64,000 nt of DNA, from assembly GCA_019155205.2 (NCBI GenBank), contig JAHNZQ020000227.1, forward strand, positions 1,353,074-1,417,073, written 5' to 3'. Of the stretch, positions 48,793 through 56,513 are shown piece after piece (position 1 is the stretch's first letter; each line of letters starts with the position of its first letter). The notes under the pieces were generated by a model. The model did no database searches, was not told the origin of the DNA, and was given only the letters and a program-made list of their open reading frames with translations. Made by a program: the position numbers and the translations under genes. Source of the stretch: Gracilaria vermiculophylla (Eukaryota; Rhodophyta; Florideophyceae; Gracilariales; Gracilariaceae).

Positions 48793-48842
48793 AGGGGCCA
48801 CGGGGCCACGGGTCCACGGGGCCACGGGTCCACGGGGCCACG
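48793..48842. repeat. Short tandem repeat (GGGGCCACGGGTCCAC-type)
   Basis: About three copies of a 16-bp unit made of two 8-bp halves (GGGGCCAC and GGGTCCAC), about 410 bp upstream of the glycyl-tRNA synthetase start codon. Confidence 0.8.
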
Positions 48843-48849
48843 CGATGGG

Positions 48850-48975
48850 GCGCGCCACGTGAGCGGCGCGTGCACGCAGCCGAGGTGGGCAGGCGTGGGT
48901 GCGTGCCACGTGTATGACGCGTGCACGCAGCCGAGGTGGCCAGGCGTGGGTGCGCGCCACGTCAGCGACGCGTGG
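48850..48975. repeat. 51-bp tandem repeat, 2.5 copies
   Basis: Copies at 48850-48900 and 48901-48951 with a partial third from 48952. Each starts GCGYGCCACGT, continues with GTGCACGCAGCCGAGGTGG and ends CAGGCGTGGGT. Each full copy has a CACGTG G-box. It lies in the presumed promoter zone of the glycyl-tRNA synthetase gene. Confidence 0.85.
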
Positions 48976-49641
48976 CGCGCGCGCGGCGACGGAGCGCGCG
49001 CAGCGGCAGCCACGCGGCACGACTGTAAACGAGGGCGGCGCACGGCGCACGGAGAGCGGCGCGGCGGCGCGTGCACGGCGCGTGCGGGAAGACACTGGCG
49101 CGCGCGCGCGCGCGCACAGCTGCGCACTCGCGACGGGCGGACACGGCGCGCGGCGCAGCGAGCGCGGCGGCGCCACACGACACGCAGGCGGCGGCGGCGC
49201 TCGTGGAGTGCGTGGTGTGCGCTGCGGCGCGGCGTGCTCGCGGGTGCGGCCAGCTGGCGCGAGGGCGCAGCGGCGCAATGCAAGGAGCGGCCAAGTGTGT
49301 GGGAGCGCGCAGTCGCGCGAGCGCGAGCGCGGGCGCGAGGCACGAAGGCGGCAGCGCAACGAGTGGCGCTGCCGTGCTGCGCGCCGCGCGCTCGCGCGCT
49401 CGCCGCCCGCCGATGGCGTCTTGATGTGCGCGGTGCGCGCCGCTTGTCGTTTACTGGCCACCGCGCTTGCGACAGGCGCGCGCCGCTCACCCATTCGCGT
49501 CCGCCGCCGCCCACTTGGACGCGCGCCATTGCTTACCGCCCCAGCGCGCCGCGCGCCACACACTGCGCGCCGCAATGCGCGTCCGCCGCGCCGCGCGTCC
49601 GCCGCGCCGCGCGCGCGCCGCCGCGCCGCCGGCCACCGCTG

Positions 49642-49995
49642 TCAGGCGCCCGGCCGCGCGCGCGCCGAGCGCGACGACGCGCTGTGCGCGCTCGAGCTCG
49701 ACCCGCTGCGCTTGGAGCCGCCGCCGCCGCGCCGCTTGCTGCCGCTGCCGCCGCCGCCGCCGCCGCTCGCCGCCGCCGCCGCGCGCAGCGCCTCCAGCAG
49801 CTGCGCGTCCTCGCCGGTGGCGTCGCGCGGCAGCACCTTGGCCTTGAAAGGCGACTCGGCGCGCGCGCGCGAAGCCGCCGCCGCCGCCGCCGCCGCCGCG
49901 TGCGCGTCCAGCCCGTCCTTGAGCGAGTACGAGCCGCCGCTGCGCTCTGCGAGGTGGAAGATCGTCCAGTCATCCGGCTGCGAGAAGTGCGCCAT
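49642..49995 (-). CDS. Small hypothetical protein, low-complexity C-terminus
   Basis: 117 residues from ATG 49995. The N-terminal part has ordinary composition (MAHFSQPDDWTIFHLAERSG, YSLKDGLD), then an Ala run, then FKAKVLPRDATGEDAQLLEA, then Gly/Ser/Lys/Arg-rich sequence to the stop. The non-random N-terminus and central segment argue for a real gene in a region where most frames are shadows. It is divergent from the transporter gene at 50286, with about 290 bp between starts. No family recognised; possibly nucleic-acid-binding because of its basic tail. Confidence 0.5.
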   Translation of the reverse strand: MAHFSQPDDWTIFHLAERSGGSYSLKDGLDAHAAAAAAAAASRARAESPFKAKVLPRDATGEDAQLLEALRAAAAASGGGGGGSGSKRRGGGGSKRSGSSSSAHSASSRSARARPGA

Positions 49996-50285
49996 GGGGA
50001 AGGGCGCGGAACAGGGGGGCGGGGGGCGGGGGGCGAGGGGGGGGGGAAGACGGGTGCGCGCCGTATGGGTGCGAGCGGCGTTGGCGCCGGACGAGGCGCT
50101 TATAAACGGGCGAGCACGCGACGGACGCACCGCGCACGTGTTGCACGTGTGCGCCGCAGCGCCGCCGCCGCCGCAGCGCCGCCGCCGCAGCCGCCGCCGC
50201 CGCCGCCGCCGCCGCGTGGGCTGCCAAGGATGCGTCTCGCGCGCGCGCGGCGGCGGCGGGGGGGGGGGGCGGAACGGCCGCAGCC

Positions 50286-51383
50286 ATGCGCGACGGCGGC
50301 GACGCACGCGGCGGCGTGGCGCCGCTGGCGCTCATGGCGCTGTGCGCCGTGTGCGTGGCCGGCCTGTCGCTCAGCATGCGCGTCGCGCTCTCCGCATTGT
50401 GCATGACCGTTGCGCAGGCGCTGCTGCTGCGCCCCTTCGTGTCCGCGCCGCCGCTGCTGCTGCTGCTGCTGCTGCGCCGCCGCCGCGCGCGCGCCGCCGC
50501 CCTCGCCGCCCCCGCCGCCCCCGCCGCCCCCGCCGCCCCCGCCGCCCCGGCCCGAGCGCTGCGCGCGCGCGCGGCGCACATGCTGCCGCTGCTGCTGCGC
50601 GCGCTGCTGGCCAGCGCCGCGTCGCTGTGCCTGTACGCCGCGCTGCGCTTCGCGCCCGTGGCGCTGGTCATGACCATCGCCGCCAGCTGCCCGGCCGTCA
50701 GCGTGCTGTTCGGCGCCGCCTTCGGCGGCGAGCGCGCCGACGCCGCCGACTGGCTGGCCGTGGCCGCCTGCGTCGCGGGCGTCGCGCTGGTCACCAGCGG
50801 CTCGTCGCGCGCGCCGCCGTCGTCGCCGCCGCCGCGCACGCCGCACGTGGCCGCGGGCATGGCGCTGGCGCTGCTGTACGCCACGCTGCTGGCCGCCAGC
50901 GTCGTGCTGGTGCGCAAGTGGGCGCGCCGCTACCACTGGCTGCACCACGTGCTGGCCTTCGAGGCGAGCCTGTTCTCGCTGGCGCTGCTGCTGGCGGGCG
51001 GCGGCGGCGGCGGCGGCGGGGAGGGGGCGCACGCGCGCACCGACTGGCGCGCCACCGCCGCCGCCGCCGCCGCCGCGCTGTGCGGCTTTGGCAGCCAGTG
51101 CCTGGGCGTGTGCGCGCTGCAGCGCAGCCGCGTGGCGCCGGCCGTCGTGGTGCAGAGCCTGTCCACGCCGCTCAGCGCCGCGCTGGCGGCCGCCGTGCTG
51201 CGCGAGCGCACGTCGCCGGCCGCCGCCGCCGGCATGGCCGTCGTGGTGGCCGCCGCCGCCGCCGCCGCGCTGCGCCACTCGCCGCCGCGCGCGCGCGCCG
51301 ACGGCTACGCGCCCATCGGCGCCGACGGCGGCGGCGGCGGCGGCGGCGGCAGCGGCGGTGGCGCCGCCGCCGACGCGTGCTGA
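50286..51383 (+). CDS. DMT/EamA-superfamily membrane transporter (SLC35-like)
   Basis: 365 residues from ATG 50286. Around ten hydrophobic spans are visible in two EamA-like halves. The first has LYAALRFAPVALVMTIAASC followed by PAVSVLFGAAFGGERADAAD, the second LGVCALQRSRVAPAVVVQSL and STPLSAALAAAVLRERTSPA. The pattern of an Ala-Pro-Val loop before a long span, then Glu-Arg, is that of drug/metabolite transporters such as the SLC35G group. The substrate cannot be told from sequence. The loop between spans 2 and 3 holds an Ala-Pro repeat, and the C-terminus is Gly-rich. The family sits in endomembranes, plasma membrane or plastid envelope; no transit peptide is visible. Confidence 0.75.
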   Translation: MRDGGDARGGVAPLALMALCAVCVAGLSLSMRVALSALCMTVAQALLLRPFVSAPPLLLLLLLRRRRARAAALAAPAAPAAPAAPAAPARALRARAAHMLPLLLRALLASAASLCLYAALRFAPVALVMTIAASCPAVSVLFGAAFGGERADAADWLAVAACVAGVALVTSGSSRAPPSSPPPRTPHVAAGMALALLYATLLAASVVLVRKWARRYHWLHHVLAFEASLFSLALLLAGGGGGGGGEGAHARTDWRATAAAAAAALCGFGSQCLGVCALQRSRVAPAVVVQSLSTPLSAALAAAVLRERTSPAAAAGMAVVVAAAAAAALRHSPPRARADGYAPIGADGGGGGGGGSGGGAAADAC

Positions 51384-51431
51384 GCGCCGCCGCATCCGTC
51401 CCGCTCCCCCGAGTCCGTCCTGCCCCGTAGC

Positions 51432-51526
51432 GCGCCGCGGCGTCCGTCCCGCGCCGCGGCGTCCGTCCCGCGCCGCGGCGTCCGTCCCGCGCCGCCACGT
51501 CCGTCCCGCGCCGCCACGTCCGTCCC
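51432..51526. repeat. 19-bp tandem repeat, five copies
   Basis: Five head-to-tail copies of GCGCCGCGGCGTCCGTCCC: the first three identical, the last two with GCCACG in place of GCGGCG. It lies just 3' of the transporter gene stop. Confidence 0.9.
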
Positions 51527-51606
51527 GCGCCGCGCCCCACCGTGCCTACGGCGCCGGCAGCCAGCGCCGGCGCCGCCGAGGTGCGCCGCATGTTGCGGCT
51601 ACTACA

Positions 51607-51735
51607 AGTGTCAGACGTGTACAGTTTAACGTGTTTCAAGTGTTGTGGCAAACGTGTCCGTGTGGTATAAAACGTGTGTACGTGTGGTACCAAGTACCAA
51701 ACGTGATGCACGTGTGCCGAGGCAGACATGGAGCA
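51607..51735. promoter_or_regulatory. Cluster of ACGTG motifs with a TATAAAA box
   Basis: Eight ACGTG cores occur in about 130 bp (two as CACGTG), with TATAAAA at 51666-51672 in the middle. ACGTG/G-box is the core bound by bZIP and bHLH factors in plants. The density is well above that of nearby sequence on the plus strand. It could drive the cyclin gene, whose start codon is about 680 bp downstream; no other gene is near. Function is inference. Confidence 0.45.
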
Positions 51736-52350
51736 CGTGTTGCGCGTTGCCAACGGCTCACTGGCGCAGCCACGCGGCGCGCGCCGCTGCTGCGTCCGCT
51801 GCTCCGCATGCGCTGCTGCATGGCGCTGCGGCGGGCGCGCGGGCGCGCGGGCGCGCGGGCGCGCGGGCGCGCCGACGCGCCGCCAACGGCTCGCCACGAG
51901 CGCCACGCGGCCACGCGCGCCGCGCGGTGCACGTAGCGCGCGCGCGCCGCGCCGCGCCCCCGTACAACAGCGACGCCGCCGCGCGCCGTCCCCTGCGCGC
52001 GAGTGCGCGCGCGCGCGCGTCTCCCCATTCGGAAGCCGCCGCTCCCACCCGCCGCGCCGCCGCCGCGAGCGCCCGAGTCGCGTCCTGCCGCCGCGCGCCG
52101 CCCGCGCCGCCGGCCGCCCGTCGCGTCGTCGCGCGCTGCCCACCGCACTGCCCATGACGCCCGAATTGTCACGTCCGGCGCGTCGCTGCTGACGTTGCCT
52201 CTCGCCCCGCCGCCGCCGCCGAGCGCCTCTTCCCGCCCCGCCCCCCCCCTCTCCTCTCCCCCCCAGTCCGCGCTGACACACTCACGCACACCCACCGCGT
52301 CCTCGTCCTCCCGCCGGCCGCTCACGCAGCCCAACCACCCCCCTCCCACA

Positions 52351-53793
52351 ATGCCTTTCACCAGCAAGGACCTCCCGCTTGCCTTCTCCACCCCCGTCAC
52401 CTCGCGCGTCAGCTCCTCGGACAGCTCCGCCGGCGCCCTCTCCCCCGCCCCGCGCCTCCGCTACCCGCTGGTCAACTGCGTCACCGCTCTGCTCCTCGTC
52501 GTCAAGACGGCCCTGGCCTCGCGTGTGAGCGCCGGCGACGCCCTCCTCGCCCTCGCCGCCGCCTCAGCCTCCGGCCTCGACTTGCACGCCGTCGTGCGCG
52601 CAGTCCCGCTCCCGTTGCTATCCACCGTGCGCCCGCACTTCCACGCCCGCGTGTACTCGGCCGCCCTCGACTACGCCCCGTCCCCGTTCGATGTCGTCAA
52701 CCCCAACCTCCCGCTGCACCACTTCATCACGCGCGTCTTCGAGCTCGTCAACGCCTCCAACTGCGTCCTCGTGTCCGCCTGCATTTACATCGACCGCCTC
52801 CTGGCCGCCGCCCCGCACCTCTTTGTGCACAGTGCCAACGTGCACAAAATCTTCGCCGTCGCCGTCATGCTGGCCGTCAAGTTCCACGAGGACGACCCCG
52901 TTACGTCGCACTTCTTCTCCACCGTGTTTGGAATCGCCGTGCCCGAGCTCAACGCCCTCGAGCTTTTCACGCTGCAAACCATTGGCTACCACGTGTTTAT
53001 CAGCACCGAGCAGTTCCGCGACGCCCAGGTCGCCCTCATGTCGACCGCCATCAACTCGCCCTCGCGCCCGCTCGTGCTGCACACCTTGCGCCTCTGCGAG
53101 GTGTCGGACGTTGCGCAGCGCTCCTCCGCGGTCGCCAACTTGTTTCCGCTCTCCTCGGCGCACGCGTGCTCCCCGCGCCGCTCGCCGCCGCACCCGCGCC
53201 CTGCACTCGCGCATGAGCACGCGCGCCCGCACGGCGCCGTCGCCCCCGAGCTGCGGACGCACACCGAGCGCGCTCGCGCCGTTGTGTGCGCCCTGGCCAA
53301 GGTGCAGATGGAGCACGACTTTGCGTGCCTGCTGTCCGAGCCGCATGGCGCCGAGCTGCAGCGCCGCCTCGCGCCCAACAGCATCTTGCGGTACGGCAAG
53401 CTGGACCGTCTGGCGCACATGGAGCGCGTGCACGACGGCGTGCTGCCGCCGCTTGAGTTCCGGCGCGAGGCGCCCTGCGCGCCGTGGGCGGCGCTGCAGC
53501 TCGGGCGCGGCACCCGCGTGCTGATGACTGGCGAGCAGAGCGCGTCGGGCTTCGGAAGCCTGTTGGCGAACGGGGCGCGCCCGGCCGGTGTGGACGCGGT
53601 CGATATTTGGCGCTACGTGCCGGCCGGAAAGCACGCACTCGAGACGCAGACGGGCGGGCGCAACGCGGCGGCGCGCGCGGGGTGCGCGCCGGCGGTGGTG
53701 GCGGGCGGCCTCGGCGTCGGCCCGAGCATATGGTCGACTCAGACGTGGGCGGACGGAAGCATGCCGTGGGGTGGTGCGGCGATGCGGCCGTGA
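52351..53793 (+). CDS. PHO80/U-type (P-type) cyclin
   Basis: 480 residues from ATG 52351; upstream open frame is leader. The cyclin fold at about residues 105-220 has the U-type pattern: PLHHFITRVFELVNASNCVL, then VSACIYIDRLLAAAP, NVHKIFAVAVMLAVKFHEDD, VPELNALELFTLQTIGYHVF. The Arg in FITRVF, the Lys in AVKFHEDD and the Glu in ELNALE match conserved CDK-contact positions. This subfamily includes yeast Pho80 and plant CYCU, which link phosphate or nutrient status to kinase activity. The C-terminal half is poorly conserved, with Pro/Ala-rich parts, and may carry regulation. Partner kinase unknown. Confidence 0.85.
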   Translation: MPFTSKDLPLAFSTPVTSRVSSSDSSAGALSPAPRLRYPLVNCVTALLLVVKTALASRVSAGDALLALAAASASGLDLHAVVRAVPLPLLSTVRPHFHARVYSAALDYAPSPFDVVNPNLPLHHFITRVFELVNASNCVLVSACIYIDRLLAAAPHLFVHSANVHKIFAVAVMLAVKFHEDDPVTSHFFSTVFGIAVPELNALELFTLQTIGYHVFISTEQFRDAQVALMSTAINSPSRPLVLHTLRLCEVSDVAQRSSAVANLFPLSSAHACSPRRSPPHPRPALAHEHARPHGAVAPELRTHTERARAVVCALAKVQMEHDFACLLSEPHGAELQRRLAPNSILRYGKLDRLAHMERVHDGVLPPLEFRREAPCAPWAALQLGRGTRVLMTGEQSASGFGSLLANGARPAGVDAVDIWRYVPAGKHALETQTGGRNAAARAGCAPAVVAGGLGVGPSIWSTQTWADGSMPWGGAAMRP

Positions 53794-55121
53794 CGGACGG
53801 CGTGCTTGCGAATGCCGATGCAGAGTTGCTGGAGTGCGGAGGCAGAATGCGCTGCCTGCGCTTGTGCGGTGCCATGCCCAAGGCATCGGTACGAGGGCGG
53901 TGGCGCGATTTTGAAGCATGTTGGCCATTCGCTCTTCGAACTCTGTGGTCAAGTTACACACGTAAATGAAAGTTTGGGGTGACGGGGACTGTGCCAAAGC
54001 TGTTGGGCGTGTTTGCGTGCCGGGTGCCGCTCCAAGTCGAGGGTGAGGGGTGGGGGCGGCAGGGGGCGGCAATGCGATGCTGCTGCGAGCCGCGGAGCCA
54101 CTTTGCCAGAGTTTCGCAAGCGCGGTGCACAGACGGTGCGCAAGACTGGTGCAACCGTGGGGGCGCGCGGTGTGGCGCGCAGAGCACGCTGCAGAATCGT
54201 CGAGCACGGCGGCGCGAGGAGGAGAAGCAGCGCGCAGACGGGCGCGCGACGCCGCCATCGCCGCAGCGCGCGCACGGGCGCGCAGGGCCGCGCGGCGGCC
54301 GTCAGCAGCGCTCGGGCTGGCGCGCGTTCGCGCTGCTCTCGACCGTCAAGGGCGCGGCGAGGGCGGCGGCGGCCAGCGTCGAGAAGCACGCCGGCCGCCG
54401 CCGTGTCGCGGTGGGGGCTGTGCCGCTCCGCCTCGCGCGCGGGAGAGACTGCCGCATCCGCGCCGCCCGTGCGGGGAGCCCGGCGGCCGCGCTGGCCCGG
54501 CTCCCCGCCCGCAAACTCACCGCGAGCGGCGCGCCGGTTGAGCCGCGCCGTGCCGCTCTCGGCGCCAGAGGTGCGGGCGGCCCCCGTGGAAGAAGCGTGG
54601 CGCATGATGCAGCTCATGCCAAGGCGCCCCCCCTCCCTACTGCGTGGCCGCGTGGCCGCGTGGCCGCGTGCCACACGCGGCCACGCGTGGCGGCGACGGT
54701 CCGCGCAGTGGAGCGGTGGCGCCGCGCGCGCGGACGTGAAAGGAAGCGGGCGGCACCGGAGATCGGCACGCGCGCGGAACGGGTGGCGCGCGCGCCTCGG
54801 CGCGACGCTCGCGCGCGCGCTGCGCGAGCGCGCGAGCGCGCGCGCCGCGCCGATTGGCGCGCATATCTGCAGTCAGATCCGCCGTGCTGGCGGCGCGTGC
54901 GCGCGCGCCGCTCCCACTGGCTCACCTCGCCCGAGCTCTCCGCCCTCCGCGGTCGTCTGTCTGCCCCGCCGCCGCGCTCGCGCCCGCCCGCCGCCTTTTG
55001 AGCCCCGCCCCCGCCCCCACTCCCACCGTTGCGTCTTCCTCCCCTTCGCCTCCACCCTTCGCTGCCCGCGCGCCTGCCGTTCGCCGCCGATCGCATCGCC
55101 CCTCCCCCCGTCGTCGTCGCC
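53794..55121. other. Intergenic between cyclin and ChlP genes
   Basis: About 1.3 kb, GC-rich, with long overlapping frames on both strands but no domain. Contains a strong hairpin at 54657-54687. The last 300 bp are C-rich and are probably the ChlP leader and promoter. Confidence 0.6.
54657..54687. repeat. Perfect 14-bp hairpin of GGCCGCGT repeats
   Basis: Arms CGCGTGGCCGCGTG and CACGCGGCCACGCG pair perfectly around a 3-base loop, preceded by two more CGTGGCCG units. Could be a cruciform, a methylation target or part of the ChlP upstream region. Confidence 0.75.
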
Positions 55122-56513
55122 ATGGCCTTCGTCAGTCCGGTTCCGTGCTCTCTGCGCACGTCGTCCCGCTCCCCGCTTGCGCTGCGCTCGCGACGCCCCT
55201 TCGTGGGCCACGCGCTTGCCACCCGCCAGCACGCGGCCGCCGCCCCCATCCTCATGAGCATTCGTGTCGCCGTCGTCGGCGGCGGGCCCGCGGGCGCCTG
55301 CGCTGCGGAGACGCTGGCGAAAGCGGGCATCGAAACCGTTCTCTTCGAGAGAAAGATGGACAACTGCAAGCCATGTGGAGGCGCCATTCCCCTGTGCATG
55401 GTCGACGAGTTTGATCTCCCGTCCGATATCATCGACAGAAAGGTCCGCAAGATGAAGATGATCTCCCCCACCAACGTCGAGGTCGACGTCGGAAAGACTC
55501 TCAAGCCACACGAGTACATCGGCATGACCCGTCGCGAGGTTCTAGACGCCTTTCTGAGGGATCGCGCTGTCGCTCTGGGAGCCACCGCCGTCAATGGGCT
55601 TGTCACCAAGCTCGAACCTCCCACCTCCCCCGACGGAAGGTACACCCTCCATTACTCGGATTATGTGCACTCCGTCGATGGCAGGGCGCCGGCCAGGACT
55701 CAGCAATTTGATATTGTTATCGGAGCCGATGGTGCCAACTCCCGAGTTGCACGCGACATCGACGCGGGTGATTACAACTACGCCATTGCCTTCCAAGAAC
55801 GCATCAAGATCCCCGATGAGAAGATGAAGTACTATGAGGACCTCGCTGAAATGTATGTCGGAGACGATGTATCGCCCGACTTTTACGCCTGGGTCTTCCC
55901 CAAGTACGATCACGTTGGTGTGGGAACCGGAACTGTCATCAACAGGCCTGCCATCAAGCAGTACCAAAAAGCTATCCGCGACCGAGCCGCAGTCCGTCTA
56001 GAAGGGGGAAAGATCATCAGAGTAGAGGCCCACCCCATTCCCGAGCACCCAAGGCCTCGTCGTGTCAACGGCCGAGTCGCCCTCGTCGGTGATGCCGCGG
56101 GTTATGTAACTAAGTGCTCTGGGGAGGGTATCTACTTTGCGGCCAAAAGCGGCCGAATGTGCGCGGAAGCTGTTGTCCAAGCCAGCAAGAACGGTTCTGT
56201 CGTCCCGTCCGAAGCGGACCTGAAGAACTTGTATTTGAAGGTGTGGGACAAGAAATACTGGGCCACCTACAAGGTTCTGGATTTACTGCAGTCTGTGTTC
56301 TACAGGAGTGACCCAGCACGGGAGGCGTTTGTTGAGATGTGTGGTGATGACTATGTGCAACGCGTCACCTTCGACTCGTACTTATACAAGACTGTCACAA
56401 CTGTTTCGCCCGTTGATGATATCAAGCTTCTGTTCAGGACTGCCTCCTCTCTCCTTCGCGAAAATCTCAAAGAGATTGCCGACGTGAAGAGGCCGGTGGC
56501 GACTCTTCGCTAA
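55122..56513 (+). CDS. chlP: Geranylgeranyl reductase (ChlP), plastid-targeted
   Basis: 463 residues from ATG 55122. It reduces geranylgeranyl to phytyl chains for chlorophyll, tocopherol and phylloquinone, using NADPH and FAD. The first 45 residues (MAFVSPVPCSLRTSSRSPLA...) are Ser/Arg-rich, lack acidic residues and have an early Phe, as in red-algal transit peptides. There is no preceding signal peptide. The FAD Rossmann motif is VAVVGGGPAGACAAETLAKA (about 50-69). Family blocks follow: CKPCGGAIPLCMVDEFDLP, IGMTRREVLDAFLRDRA, VIGADGANSRVARDI, YAWVFPKYDHVGVGTGT, and the second FAD motif VALVGDAAGYVTKCSGEGIY. The length fits the family. The late part of the gene has lower GC than the leader. 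Confidence 0.95.
   Translation: MAFVSPVPCSLRTSSRSPLALRSRRPFVGHALATRQHAAAAPILMSIRVAVVGGGPAGACAAETLAKAGIETVLFERKMDNCKPCGGAIPLCMVDEFDLPSDIIDRKVRKMKMISPTNVEVDVGKTLKPHEYIGMTRREVLDAFLRDRAVALGATAVNGLVTKLEPPTSPDGRYTLHYSDYVHSVDGRAPARTQQFDIVIGADGANSRVARDIDAGDYNYAIAFQERIKIPDEKMKYYEDLAEMYVGDDVSPDFYAWVFPKYDHVGVGTGTVINRPAIKQYQKAIRDRAAVRLEGGKIIRVEAHPIPEHPRPRRVNGRVALVGDAAGYVTKCSGEGIYFAAKSGRMCAEAVVQASKNGSVVPSEADLKNLYLKVWDKKYWATYKVLDLLQSVFYRSDPAREAFVEMCGDDYVQRVTFDSYLYKTVTTVSPVDDIKLLFRTASSLLRENLKEIADVKRPVATLR

Larger units (their letters stand above)
48385..49641. other. Upstream region of glycyl-tRNA synthetase; tandem repeats, no gene seen
   Basis: GC-rich with CGCG runs (48486-48512), a short GGCCACGGGTCCACGG repeat and a 51-bp tandem repeat. 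Long overlapping frames on both strands have no domain and strongly skewed composition. It should contain the glycyl-tRNA synthetase promoter. Confidence 0.6.

Noticed and set aside
48775..51430. Several long plus-strand frames (up to about 840 codons) upstream of and over the transporter
   Set aside because: Composition is dominated by Arg/Ala, with no domain; they overlap the better supported transporter and tandem repeats.
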